From Clostridia bacterium (GTDB lineage Bacteria; Bacillota; Clostridia; TANB77; CAG-508), in NCBI GenBank assembly GCA_016290095.1, contig JAEESU010000019.1:1-64000 (forward strand): a DNA stretch of 64,000 nucleotides, read 5' to 3'. Positions within the stretch are counted from its first letter, which is position 1. The number at the start of each line of letters is the position of its first letter. Both the position numbers and the translations under genes were made by a program. Positions 1-8,513 of this stretch are shown here, piece after piece. The notes under the pieces were generated by a model, which was not told the DNA's origin, made no database searches, and saw only the letters and a list, made by a program, of their open reading frames with translations.

Positions 1-429
1 CATTGCTGAAACAACTTGTTTTGTTTTAATTTCTTTAAAATTAAATTTATCAACAACTACTAAATCATTTTCTAATACTTTAGAACTTAATAATGATTTA
101 ATTGCTAATTGTTTTTCTTTTTTATTAACACTATATTTGTAAGATCTTGGTTTTGGTCCTAAAGCAATACCACCTTTGATCCATTGTGGAGCTCTTATAG
201 AACCTTGTCTTGCTCTACCTGTACCTTTTTGTCTCCAAGGTTTCTTTCCACCGCCTCTTACTTCACTTCTTGTTTTTGTAGATTGTGTACCTTGTCTTTG
301 ATTAGATAAATAGTTAACAAGAACGCTATGAACTAATGCTTCATTTGGTTCTATTCCAAAGATTTCTTCTTTTAAATCTACTGTGCTAACTTTCTTTCCT
401 TCTACATTATATACATCTATACTTGGCAT
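1..429 (-). CDS. rplD: 50S ribosomal protein L4 (partial, C-terminus beyond the window)
   Basis: The first 143 residues of L4 are visible, and the gene runs off the left edge; L4 is usually about 200 residues, so roughly the last third is missing. The ATG at 427-429 is preceded by a strong AGGAGG. The recognisable L4 core is the loop [19 protein letters not shown], which reaches into the peptide exit tunnel and contacts 23S rRNA. L4 is an early-assembling large-subunit protein and, in some bacteria, a feedback regulator of its own S10 operon. It lies 19 nt downstream of rplC in the conserved rpsJ-rplC-rplD order. Identification is certain. Confidence 0.97.
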   Translation of the reverse strand, partial: MPSIDVYNVEGKKVSTVDLKEEIFGIEPNEALVHSVLVNYLSNQRQGTQSTKTRSEVRGGGKKPWRQKGTGRARQGSIRAPQWIKGGIALGPKPRSYKYSVNKKEKQLAIKSLLSSKVLENDLVVVDKFNFKEIKTKQVVSAM

Positions 430-448
430 TTAATCTTCCTCCTTCCTT

Positions 449-1087
449 CTATTTAGATGCTTTAACCGCATGTCTTATTTTTAATATGCTTCCTTTGTTT
501 CCAGGTACTGAACCTTTAATTAATAAAGCATTTTTATCTAAATCTACTTTAACGATTTCTAGGTTTTGAACTGTAACTGTTTCAACACCCATATGTCCTG
601 GAAGATTTTTTCCTTTATATACTCTTCCTGGTGTAGATGTAGATCCCATTGAACCTGGTCTTCTATGATACATAGAACCATGTCCCATAGGTCCTCTTGA
701 TTGTCCATGACGTTTAATAACACCTTGGAATCCTTTTCCTTTTGTTGTTCCTTGAACATCAACTTTTTCTCCTGCTTCAAATACATCTACTTTAAATTCG
801 TCTCCTACTTTAACTTCACCAATGCATTTTTCACAAGCTTTAAATTCTCTTAAATGTTTTACAGCTTTTATATTAGCTTTTTTAAAGTGACCATTATCTG
901 GTTTGTTTAATTTGCTTTCTTTTACTGTTCCAAATCCTAATTGAACAGCATTGTAACCATCTGTTTCAACAGTTTTAACTTGAACAACTGGGCATGGTCC
1001 AGCTTCTATAACTGTTACTGGAATAACTGCACCTTTTTCATCAAATATTTGAGTCATTCCAACTTTTCTTCCTATTATTGCTTTCAT
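449..1087 (-). CDS. rplC: 50S ribosomal protein L3
   Basis: This is a full-length 212-residue L3, starting [19 protein letters not shown], the invariant N-terminus of the family. The central loop with [18 protein letters not shown] and the following [16 protein letters not shown] is the extension that reaches toward the peptidyl transferase centre. L3 is one of the two assembly initiators of the large subunit. The ATG has an AGGAGG about 11 nt upstream. It is the second gene of the S10 operon, between rpsJ and rplD, and no internal promoter was noticed. Confidence 0.98.
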   Translation of the reverse strand: MKAIIGRKVGMTQIFDEKGAVIPVTVIEAGPCPVVQVKTVETDGYNAVQLGFGTVKESKLNKPDNGHFKKANIKAVKHLREFKACEKCIGEVKVGDEFKVDVFEAGEKVDVQGTTKGKGFQGVIKRHGQSRGPMGHGSMYHRRPGSMGSTSTPGRVYKGKNLPGHMGVETVTVQNLEIVKVDLDKNALLIKGSVPGNKGSILKIRHAVKASK

Positions 1088-1173
1088 TTTAAATAATTCC
1101 TCCTACTATTGGCTGAAAATTAATTCAGCTTGGTTTGATTTCTTATCTATTCTATATAAATAGATAGTTTAAA

Positions 1174-1503
1174 TTATAACTTGATTTCGATATCTACACC
1201 AGCTGGTAATTCTAGTTTCATTAAACTATCAACTGTTTTTTGTGTTGGATAAAGAATATCGATAACTCTTTTGTGTGTTCTCATTTCGAATTGTTCTCTT
1301 GAATCTTTATGTTTGTGTGGAGAACGTAAAATAGTTACTACTTCTTTTTCTGTTGGAAGTGGAATAGGACCTGAAACTTTAGCTCCTGTTCTCTTAGCAG
1401 TATCTACTATCTTTTCAGCAGACTGATCTAAAACAACATAATCATAAGCTTTTAGTCTAATTCTTATTTTGTCACTTCCTACACCTGTGTTTGATTTTGC
1501 CAT
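1174..1503 (-). CDS. rpsJ: 30S ribosomal protein S10
   Basis: The protein is 109 residues long. The start at 1503 ([20 protein letters not shown]) is preferred because AAGGAGGG lies 8-9 nt upstream, and an upstream in-frame ATG at 1545 lacks homology and would overlap the leader. Family motifs are [14 protein letters not shown], the long loop with [19 protein letters not shown], and [13 protein letters not shown]10 sits in the 30S head and, as NusE, also joins transcription antitermination complexes. It is the first gene of the S10 operon behind the promoter at 1775-1803. A short Asn/Ser-containing N-terminal extension makes it slightly longer than the usual 102 residues. Confidence 0.98.
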   Translation of the reverse strand: MAKSNTGVGSDKIRIRLKAYDYVVLDQSAEKIVDTAKRTGAKVSGPIPLPTEKEVVTILRSPHKHKDSREQFEMRTHKRVIDILYPTQKTVDSLMKLELPAGVDIEIKL

Positions 1504-1768
1504 TTTTAAATTTCCCTCCTTAAATAATATTGTAGGCATCGGCAAGTTTACAACGTACCCTGGTGTTTCTTTTTACACCATTATAAAATCCAAGCCTTCT
1601 TTCGTATTCAAAATTTTTAATTGAAACATAGATTCTTGGATAAGTTTATGTACATTTATCAAACTTATCGCCCGGTCTAAGCCAAGACATACTCCACAGA
1701 AGTTCCCTCCGTTTACTTAAAAAATTTTAAGTAACGTAGCCACATTCTGCTTCATCGCAATCTCACGC
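1504..1768 (-). promoter_or_regulatory. Structured 5' leader of the S10 operon
   Basis: About 265 nt of transcribed, non-coding leader lie between the promoter and rpsJ. Seen directly are several inverted repeats: 1713-1734 (TTACTTAAAA/TTTTAAGTAA), 1639-1669 (a 9-bp stem GATAAGTTT/AAACTTATC) and 1562-1579 (GGTGT/ACACC) just upstream of the Shine-Dalgarno. A second pairing, 1635-1641 with 1588-1594 (CTTGGAT/ATCCAAG), shares bases with the 1639-1669 stem, so the two are mutually exclusive. GC-rich single-stranded blocks such as GGCTTAGACCGGGCGA stand out against the AT-rich background. Ribosomal protein leaders upstream of S10 operons are known in several phyla; I cannot assign this one to a named family. 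Autoregulation by an operon product is inferred. Confidence 0.7.
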
Positions 1769-1774
1769 TTAACT

Positions 1775-1803
1775 ATTATACTACGGGTATAGTAGATTGT
1801 CAA
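1775..1803 (-). promoter_or_regulatory. Sigma-A promoter of the S10 operon
   Basis: A perfect consensus is visible on the minus strand: -35 TTGACA (1798-1803), a 17-nt spacer and -10 TATAAT (1775-1780). It points into the leader of rpsJ. Such a perfect match fits the very high expression needed for ribosomal proteins. Confidence 0.92.
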
Positions 1804-1842
1804 CACAAAAATATAAAAAAATAAATAATTTTAAGATAAAAA

Positions 1843-1873
1843 ATAAAAACTAGTAATTAAATACTAGCTTTTA
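1843..1873 (-). terminator. Terminator after the 1901-2653 gene, possibly bidirectional
   Basis: A CTAGTA/TACTAG stem (1850-1855 with 1862-1867) is flanked by A-rich and T-rich runs. It lies between the end of the 1901-2653 gene and the S10 promoter and would insulate the latter. Confidence 0.6.
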
Positions 1874-1900
1874 TTATCTATTATTTATTGTAATCTATAA

Positions 1901-2653
1901 TTATTGTTCAATTGGATCTCCATATCTAATCAATTCAACTCTTTTATAAGTTTGTTCATTTAAAAAATATAATGATTCCCTATCATTTGAAACAGAAAAA
2001 AATTCATAAGTATCAATATCTTCTGTTGTCTCATCTCCAGTATCTAAATTCCAAGTTGTTCTTTGTTTATAATGAACCATAATTCCATCCTGAGTAACTG
2101 TTTTATATTCTCCTCTATCTAGAGTTAAATTTGTACCAAATGTTGCTCTTCCATCCTCAAAAAAACTCCATCCTGCATCGCTTGCATCGACAAAGCTATA
2201 ATTTCCTGACAATTTAACATCTTCATAATCTTCAAATCTTTTTAATGTTGCTTTATTCATTTTTAATGTTTTTTCATCAATTATTTCAATTTCAGTTATT
2301 TCATCAGATACTTCCATTTCTTCGCCTTCAGGATCAAATGCTTTAACCTCTTTAATTTTAATTGTATCACCAACTATATCAAAAGTCCCATATGCTATAG
2401 CATTTCCTTCTATAATTACTTCATTGCCATAAAACAAATATGATGGTGGATCTCCTGCTTCAATATCAGTATCCCAATATTCTCCTTCTATTTTCCATTC
2501 TTTTGTGTTTCTTTCTTTTTCTTCTTTTTCTAAACCTTCTTCAATACCATTAGTAACTATTTCTTCTTTTTTTGTATTTGATAAATGATAAATCTCTATT
2601 CCCATACAACAAATAATAATTAAAAGTACAACTATTATTATTTCTTTTTTCAT
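1901..2653 (-). CDS. Membrane-anchored hypothetical protein
   Basis: I do not recognise this 250-residue protein. Residues 4-22 form a hydrophobic helix (IIIVVLLIIICCMGIEI) that may act as an uncleaved anchor, with adjacent Cys pair but no clean lipobox. It is followed by a charged Glu/Lys linker and an acidic extracytoplasmic domain of roughly 200 residues. That domain is rich in alternating strands with repeated patterns such as YWDTDIEAGDPPS, GNYSFVDASDAGWSFFEDG and DRGEYKTV, suggesting a lipocalin-like or other beta-barrel fold. The start is supported by AAGGGGG 8 nt upstream, and the gene has its own promoter and terminator, so it is monocistronic. Confidence 0.75.
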   Translation of the reverse strand: MKKEIIIVVLLIIICCMGIEIYHLSNTKKEEIVTNGIEEGLEKEEKERNTKEWKIEGEYWDTDIEAGDPPSYLFYGNEVIIEGNAIAYGTFDIVGDTIKIKEVKAFDPEGEEMEVSDEITEIEIIDEKTLKMNKATLKRFEDYEDVKLSGNYSFVDASDAGWSFFEDGRATFGTNLTLDRGEYKTVTQDGIMVHYKQRTTWNLDTGDETTEDIDTYEFFSVSNDRESLYFLNEQTYKRVELIRYGDPIEQ

Positions 2654-2674
2654 ATTATAATCCCCCTTATTAAT

Positions 2675-2703
2675 AATATAATTATAACTATTATTTTTGT
2701 CAA
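2675..2703 (-). promoter_or_regulatory. Promoter of the 1901-2653 gene
   Basis: On the minus strand, -35 TTGACA (2698-2703), a 17-nt spacer and -10 TATATT (2675-2680) lie about 25 nt before the start codon. Confidence 0.75.
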
Positions 2704-2741
2704 TTTATATATTAGACTTATTAGAAACAAATTTGGTTCAC

Positions 2742-2773
2742 AAAAAAAACTAGCATTATTGCTAATTTTTTTT
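2742..2773 (-). terminator. Terminator after the 2774-3784 gene
   Basis: On the minus strand an A-run, the TAGCA/TGCTA stem with a short loop and a run of eight T residues follow the stop codon of the 2774-3784 gene directly. Confidence 0.75.
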
Positions 2774-3784
2774 TTAATCACTTAATAATGAACACTCTAT
2801 TCCTGTTTTTCCGCTTAGTTTTCCATTGTTGTACTTCAATAAACTTACTGTAGAATCTCCTGTGCCGTGGGGAATTTCTAATACAATTTCCATTATTCCG
2901 TCATTATCAATATCAATTACTTCTATGTTACTAATACTTAAGTAATATTCATTGTTTGTATCTTTTTTCCATTTACTTTTTTCTATAGATGCTAAGTCAT
3001 TTACTTTACTTCCTTTTGCATCATATAAAGAAATCTTAGAATATCCTATTGATTTATTTGCTAGTGTTAAAATATATTCTTCTGTTCCGTTTCCATCTAA
3101 ATCAACAATAATTGTTTTTACAGAATCATAATTTTTTGTATCATCTGTTATAACATCTGGAACAGTATTAATTACTTTTATATCTCTTGGAATTGCGTCA
3201 TAGTCTTCTGATATTGCTATTTTTCCAACATTATTTATTTTTACAAGATTTCCTACAATTTTATTTGATAGTGTTCCAAGTTTTGACTCTTGAAAACTAT
3301 AATTTTCATAACTGTAATAAGTAATTACATATTTATCTTTTTCATCAGAAGTACTATCTATATATTGAAGAGTTACTTCATCCATTTTGCTAGTATCTAG
3401 TATCAATCCATCATATAACACTACTAATTTTTCATTTAGTACTTGTTTCGCTGAATCTTTTGAAGTAATTCCTGATGAATCATTACTATCTGCAATAGCA
3501 GAATCAATAATATTTGCTATTGTTTGTACTTTATCATCTGTGTTTTCAGTATTAGTACTCTCTGTTGGTATATAATTCATATTGCTTACTAATTCATTAT
3601 ATTGTTTATCATAATTTTCTCTTTCCATACGTATCAAAAATGATATTAAAAGAGCAGTTCCAACAATTAATAAAAGAAAAGCTGCATATATGAAATTACC
3701 AACTGTACCTATCTTTATTTTTCTGGATTCAATTTCACTTTTTGTAAATTCATCATTTACTTTTTTTTCTTTCTGTTCGTCCAT
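2774..3784 (-). CDS. Single-pass membrane protein with calcium-loop-like (VCBS/FG-GAP-type) repeats
   Basis: This 336-residue protein has a charged cytoplasmic N-terminus, one TM helix (about 27-50) and a long extracytoplasmic part. Residues 55-110 are Asn/Thr/Ser-rich and probably form a linker. The C-terminal half contains two DxDxNGxxE-type loops, VDLDGNGTEEYILTL and IDIDNDGIMEIVLEI, each followed by a hydrophobic strand. This is the pattern of VCBS/FG-GAP propeller or calcium-binding loops. Substrate or partner is unknown. The start has AAGGAG 7 nt upstream. It follows the coiled-coil gene (3803-5971) by 18 nt and is probably co-transcribed with it, ending at the terminator at 2742-2773. 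Confidence 0.75.
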   Translation of the reverse strand: MDEQKEKKVNDEFTKSEIESRKIKIGTVGNFIYAAFLLLIVGTALLISFLIRMERENYDKQYNELVSNMNYIPTESTNTENTDDKVQTIANIIDSAIADSNDSSGITSKDSAKQVLNEKLVVLYDGLILDTSKMDEVTLQYIDSTSDEKDKYVITYYSYENYSFQESKLGTLSNKIVGNLVKINNVGKIAISEDYDAIPRDIKVINTVPDVITDDTKNYDSVKTIIVDLDGNGTEEYILTLANKSIGYSKISLYDAKGSKVNDLASIEKSKWKKDTNNEYYLSISNIEVIDIDNDGIMEIVLEIPHGTGDSTVSLLKYNNGKLSGKTGIECSLLSD

Positions 3785-3802
3785 TTATTTCTCCTTTGTT
3801 AA

Positions 3803-5971
3803 TTATATAACATCTGAGTTTTTTATATAATCTATTACCCTACTAATTTCATGAGACATTGTATCTGAATATTTTGGATCATCTTTTTCATCATTATTAA
3901 TGTCATACCCATATTTATTTAGGAAGCGATATGTCTCTACTTCAATAATATCTTTCTTGTTCATCTTTTTCTTTTCTACAGGTAAATTTTTATGTTCTTT
4001 TTCATTAATAATAGTTTTAACTTTATAGTCAGATACTACGAAATTTTTTCTTAGTTCATCAGACATTACTTTTAGGCTTTTCACATCATCTTCAACTAAT
4101 TCATCATCTTGATTATCTTCAATAAACATAGATATTTCTGCCATTAATTCATGCACACTATAATTGTGTGCTAAACTCATTTTTTGAGCTAAAGTTTTTC
4201 TAATTGCTTTTTGACGAATTTCTATTTGATCAATCATAAATTCATCTAATTTATTTCTTCCTGTAAAAATTCCAATGAATCGTTCTAATGCTGTTTTGTC
4301 ATTAATTATTTCTAAATCATCTTTTAGTTTTCTAAGTTCTGCTTCTCCTCTTATTTCTCTAGCCTTTTCAGCAATTGCTCTTTTTAATTCATTTTCTTCA
4401 ATAATTGCCATTTCATCAAATCTTGTAGCATTACTATTTTTTACAGCAATTTTAGGATTATTTAAATAATTTAAAAGAGTATTTATTTCTATATTGTTTT
4501 TAGCAATAATTTTAAATCTATCTGCTAATCCTTCTTTATCTCCGTTTTGTTTCAAGTTTTCTATTTTTAATTTAACATCTTGTAAATCAGCTAAAAGGCT
4601 CTCTGTTTCTTTTTTCATCTCAAATGCGTTGTTTAATGCACTATAAGAAGCGCCTATTGTTCCTGCTATTTTGGCATGATTTTGTTGTTTAGTAATTAGA
4701 TCTCTAATCTCATTTAACATAGTTTCTGCATATTCAATATTTTCATTACAGCTTGAAATAGCAGTATTATATGCAACTTCAATATTCTCTTCAACTACTT
4801 CAGATTCAGTATTACCTATTTCTTCAAAAGATTCTGCCTTCTGAGATTCTTCTATCTCACTAATTACTTTTTCTACATCTACAACAATTGTATCTTGAGT
4901 AACTTCTGCTTTGTTTGCATCAGAAGTTTCCTCTGAGGTTTCTTCTTTACTTTGTTCTTCAGTGTTTTGACTTTCTTCTGTATCAGTCATATTATCAACA
5001 ATTTCTAAAATTTGTTTTTCTATTTCTCTGCATTCTGCAATCATGTATACTGCAATATTTCTTTTCCACATATTAATAAAATTAATATTTTCTTTTCTGA
5101 TTTCAAATAATTCTGCTGAAACTCTTTTTAATTCACTAAGCTCACTTATTACTCTTTCAATGTCATTTTCATTTTCATCAATAGACTCTTCTTCATTTTC
5201 ATCTACTGAATCATCTTCATTTTCATATTTTGTTAGTAACTGTTCTAACTTGCGAATATTTTCATAGTTTAATGTATTCTCTTTTTCTAAGTTAATACAC
5301 TCTTCAAGTTTTCTTTTTATAAAAATAGAATTATCTAAAATGTATTTGTATAGTCCCCATCTTTCATCTTCTGATAATTCTTCTAGTTCTTGTTTCTCCA
5401 ATTCTACATTATATATCTTAGCAACTTTAGAATTTTTATCTAATACTTTTTCTGAGTTTTCAATAATTGATTTCACTTTTGTAAAAGGAGAAATTATAAT
5501 ATCATTTTTATATTCTTTTCCTTTTAATAAATCACTAACTTGTAGATAAGGAACATTTCCCAAAAGAGTTAAATTCATACTTGCTGGTCTATTCCATTTA
5601 GAAGAAAACTTATCTTCAGCTTCATCCTTATCAACTGTTGCAATTAAAAACTTATCAATATAAGGGTTAATTTTTAGCATTTCTACTTCTGCTAAATTTG
5701 ATCCTCTATAAAATGTAGTATTATACATCCTTTTATTTTTATAATATTCCTTCAAAATAGCAGTATATAGAAGTTTTGCTGTTTTTATATAGTCAATAAT
5801 AGATTCTCTATCATATTTTATTTCTACAACTTCTTTTTCAACTTCATCACTTAATAAAGCTATATCTGATTCGCTATTACTAACTAGCATCTGATTTATA
5901 GCTTTATAAGTTTCCTTTTTGTAATTTTTTAATGCCTTCAATTCTTCATCTGTAATATTTAAATCCATCAT
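3803..5971 (-). CDS. Large acidic coiled-coil protein with a possible ADP-ribosyltransferase-like N-terminal domain
   Basis: The protein has 722 residues from the ATG at 5971, chosen because AGGTGA lies 5 nt upstream; a GTG three codons earlier overlaps that site. No signal peptide or TM segment is seen, so it is cytoplasmic. Residues about 85-175 contain YNTTFYRGSN, FLIATVDKDEAEDKF and DIIISPFTKVKSI. The order of a YRG strand and a later LPPGTKF-like strand is reminiscent of R-S-E class ART folds, but no clear STS or ExE motif is present, so activity is doubtful. The remaining part is long coiled coil with several acidic Glu/Asp/Ser tracts (around 240-270 and 330-400). The function is unknown. 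Confidence 0.6.
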   Translation of the reverse strand: MMDLNITDEELKALKNYKKETYKAINQMLVSNSESDIALLSDEVEKEVVEIKYDRESIIDYIKTAKLLYTAILKEYYKNKRMYNTTFYRGSNLAEVEMLKINPYIDKFLIATVDKDEAEDKFSSKWNRPASMNLTLLGNVPYLQVSDLLKGKEYKNDIIISPFTKVKSIIENSEKVLDKNSKVAKIYNVELEKQELEELSEDERWGLYKYILDNSIFIKRKLEECINLEKENTLNYENIRKLEQLLTKYENEDDSVDENEEESIDENENDIERVISELSELKRVSAELFEIRKENINFINMWKRNIAVYMIAECREIEKQILEIVDNMTDTEESQNTEEQSKEETSEETSDANKAEVTQDTIVVDVEKVISEIEESQKAESFEEIGNTESEVVEENIEVAYNTAISSCNENIEYAETMLNEIRDLITKQQNHAKIAGTIGASYSALNNAFEMKKETESLLADLQDVKLKIENLKQNGDKEGLADRFKIIAKNNIEINTLLNYLNNPKIAVKNSNATRFDEMAIIEENELKRAIAEKAREIRGEAELRKLKDDLEIINDKTALERFIGIFTGRNKLDEFMIDQIEIRQKAIRKTLAQKMSLAHNYSVHELMAEISMFIEDNQDDELVEDDVKSLKVMSDELRKNFVVSDYKVKTIINEKEHKNLPVEKKKMNKKDIIEVETYRFLNKYGYDINNDEKDDPKYSDTMSHEISRVIDYIKNSDVI

Positions 5972-6002
5972 TTGTATCACCTCATGAAAATTTCACATTA
6001 CA

Positions 6003-6031
6003 ATTTTATCATTTATGTATTTTTTAAGCAA
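6003..6031 (-). promoter_or_regulatory. Probable promoter of the 3803-5971 gene
   Basis: On the minus strand, TTGCTT (6026-6031), a 17-nt spacer and TAAAAT (6003-6008) lie about 30 nt upstream of the start codon. Confidence 0.55.
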
Positions 6032-6064
6032 CAATTTTATAACATTTTTTAAAATTTTATGTTT

Positions 6065-6096
6065 AAAAAATACCGAAACATATTCGGTATTTTTCT
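6065..6096 (-). terminator. Terminator of the ftsEX-ctpA operon
   Basis: A 9-bp stem AATACCGAA/TTCGGTATT (6069-6077 with 6083-6091), a 5-nt loop and a following T-run on the minus strand lie immediately after the stop of the ctpA-like gene. Confidence 0.85.
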
Positions 6097-7317
6097 TTAT
6101 TTTAATATTTCAATTGCCTTCTCTAATTGTTCATCTTCTTCAGTTTCTTCATCTTGTTCTACAACATAATCAGGCTCAATTCCTATCTTATTTATTTTGG
6201 TCATATTTGGAGTATAATACTCATTTGTTGTTAATTTTAAAGCACTACCATCTGGAATTGGAATTACAGTTTGAATAACTCCTTTTCCATAAGTATTGGT
6301 TCCAACAATTGTTGCTTTATTATTATCTTTAAGTGCTCCAACAAGTATTTCTGATGCACTTGCTGAATACTCATTTACTAGAACAACAATGTCACAATTA
6401 ATAATTGGATCATTTTTTGAATATTCTGTTTTCTTAGAATCTCTAGCATCTACAGTAATCAGTTCAGTAGCTCCATTTGGTAAAATTAAGTCTAATATAT
6501 TTAACGCTTCAACTACCAAACCACCTGTATTATTTCTTAAATCTAATATTATTTTTTTAGCGCCTTGAAATTCTAGTTTAATATATTCATCTTTAATTTC
6601 TTCTGCACAGCCTTCATCAAATGTAGCTAATGAAATGTAACCTATATTGTTATCTAGCATTTCACTTTCTACATGATATACCTTAATAGCTTTTCTTTCT
6701 ATATCAAAATATTTATATTCTGAATCTCTAATAACAGTAATTTTTACTTTAGTTCCTTCTTCTCCTTTTACTCTAGAAGAAACTTCTTCAGGAGTCATTC
6801 CAACAGTGCTTTCATCATTTACAAATGCTATAATATCTCCACTTTCGAGTCCTGCTTCTTCAGCAGGTGTTCCTTTTATTGGTGAGAGAACAATAACATT
6901 TCCGCTTTTGTCTGTACTAATGTAAATTCCTACTCCGACATAATTTCCTAATGCATCTGCCTGAAAATCTTCCCATTCATCAGCAGTCATATATTCTGAA
7001 TACTCATCGCCTAAGCCATTTATATATCCTTTTATTGCTTCTTCAAAAACTTTTTCCTCATCTATTTCTCCAATAAAAGCATTGTCAACATATGTTTTTC
7101 TAATATTTTTTAGTGTTTTTGCAATTGAATCTATATTTTTTGAAGCATCTTCACTGTAATCTTCTTTTACATTATATCTGTTAAGATAATAATACAATGT
7201 ATATTCAGAAGATGCCACTGCAACAAGTAATGCTATGACTAATGTAATAATTACATGTTTTATTCTAGCTGATTTCATTTTCTTTTTTATTATTTGCTCA
7301 TTATCTTCTTCAAACAT
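6097..7317 (-). CDS. S41 family C-terminal processing peptidase (CtpA/CtpB type)
   Basis: A 406-residue serine protease with an N-terminal TM anchor (about 20-42), a PDZ domain (about 105-190) and an S41 catalytic domain (about 200-385). The catalytic dyad is visible: Ser320 in SASASE and Lys345 in TYGKGV, with Gln349 four residues later as in CtpB. It is expected outside the membrane, where PDZ-gated proteases cleave wall hydrolases or sporulation signals. It is the last gene of the ftsE-ftsX-LytM-LytM-ctpA cluster, 27 nt behind the second LytM gene. Cleavage of those hydrolases or of SpoIVFA-like targets is inferred from context. The C-terminus is a short acidic tail. Confidence 0.92.
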   Translation of the reverse strand: MFEEDNEQIIKKKMKSARIKHVIITLVIALLVAVASSEYTLYYYLNRYNVKEDYSEDASKNIDSIAKTLKNIRKTYVDNAFIGEIDEEKVFEEAIKGYINGLGDEYSEYMTADEWEDFQADALGNYVGVGIYISTDKSGNVIVLSPIKGTPAEEAGLESGDIIAFVNDESTVGMTPEEVSSRVKGEEGTKVKITVIRDSEYKYFDIERKAIKVYHVESEMLDNNIGYISLATFDEGCAEEIKDEYIKLEFQGAKKIILDLRNNTGGLVVEALNILDLILPNGATELITVDARDSKKTEYSKNDPIINCDIVVLVNEYSASASEILVGALKDNNKATIVGTNTYGKGVIQTVIPIPDGSALKLTTNEYYTPNMTKINKIGIEPDYVVEQDEETEEDEQLEKAIEILK

Positions 7318-7343
7318 TTTATTTTGTTAAAACCCCTTTCGAA

Positions 7344-8495
7344 TTATGGCAAGTATGATGTTGGATTTACTGGTTTACCATTGATTCTTACTTCAAAATG
7401 TAAGTGATTACCTGTTGCATTACCAGTTTGACCTACACTACCTATTTGTTGTCCTTGATAAACAGATTGATTTACACCAACTGCTCTAGAACCTGGTTGC
7501 ATATGTGCATATAGTGTCATTGTTCCATCATGATGATCTATAACTATATATTCTCCATAACTTTTATAATTTCCATTTGAATATTTTAACGCAGTAGATG
7601 TAACGACTGTTCCTGCTTTTACTGCATATATAGGTGTACCACCAGATGTAGCAAAATCTACCCCTGTGTGGTTACCTCCCCAAGAATATCTTCCATATCC
7701 TGTAGTAATATTAGCCTTGCTTTTTCCTGATAAAGGTGAAATATATCCACCAGGTGAAACAGTAATAACAGAATTTTTAGCAAGCGCTGCTAATTCTTGT
7801 TGAATTCTTCTTTTATCTTTTTCGAATTCTTCAAGTTCTTTTTCTAAAGACGCTTCTTCTTCATTTAAGTTTGCAACTAAAGTTTGTTTCTTATCTTTTG
7901 AAGCAGCTAATGTAAGTTTCTTAGATTGCATATTTTTCTTATTAGTCTCTAGTTCTTCTTTTGCTGATTCTATGTATTCTTTCTGTTCTATGATAGCATT
8001 TTTTGTTGCTTCAATTTTATCTAGCAATGCTTTATCATTTTCAGTAATTTCAGAAATTAAATAATAATTTGATACTAGTTCATACAAACTTCCAGAAGAT
8101 AATAATATATCTAAATAACCAACAGAACCCATCTCATAAAGTGCAACTATTCTTTTTTGTAGTAGATCATATTGAGTATTAAACTTTTCTTCCTCTACTT
8201 GTATTTCAGACTCTTTTAATGCAATTTGTGATTCTAACCCATCAATTTGAGTACCTAAATCATCAATTTCATCTTCATATGTTGAAATTTCTGAATTCAG
8301 TTTGCTTATCTGTGTTAGAGCTTCACTCATTTCTTTCTTTACTTCTTTTATTTCCTGATTTGTCTGTTGTATTTTTTGATCTATATCTTGTAAATCAGAG
8401 GTAGTGGTCGCATAACTAATTTTTATACAACCAATTAGAAGTAATAATATAATAAAACTAATTAATAATATTCTAAATACATTTTTAATATTCAT
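7344..8495 (-). CDS. M23 (LytM-type) peptidase with EnvC-like coiled coil
   Basis: A 383-residue exported protein. Residues 1-30 are a signal peptide or anchor. Residues about 31-245 form a long, two-part coiled coil with the central loop YEMGSVGYLDILLSSGS that is typical of EnvC/CwlO-type FtsEX partners. Residues about 250-383 form the M23 metallopeptidase domain. All zinc ligands are present: H and D of NHTGVDF, and His364/His366 of HLHFE, so it should be an active endopeptidase of peptidoglycan cross-bridges. It lies directly downstream of a second protein of the same design and of ftsEX, which in other bacteria activates such enzymes through the coiled coil. AAGGAGG precedes the ATG. Confidence 0.93.
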   Translation of the reverse strand: MNIKNVFRILLISFIILLLLIGCIKISYATTTSDLQDIDQKIQQTNQEIKEVKKEMSEALTQISKLNSEISTYEDEIDDLGTQIDGLESQIALKESEIQVEEEKFNTQYDLLQKRIVALYEMGSVGYLDILLSSGSLYELVSNYYLISEITENDKALLDKIEATKNAIIEQKEYIESAKEELETNKKNMQSKKLTLAASKDKKQTLVANLNEEEASLEKELEEFEKDKRRIQQELAALAKNSVITVSPGGYISPLSGKSKANITTGYGRYSWGGNHTGVDFATSGGTPIYAVKAGTVVTSTALKYSNGNYKSYGEYIVIDHHDGTMTLYAHMQPGSRAVGVNQSVYQGQQIGSVGQTGNATGNHLHFEVRINGKPVNPTSYLP

Positions 8496-8513
8496 GTTTT
8501 ACCTCCTTTACTC

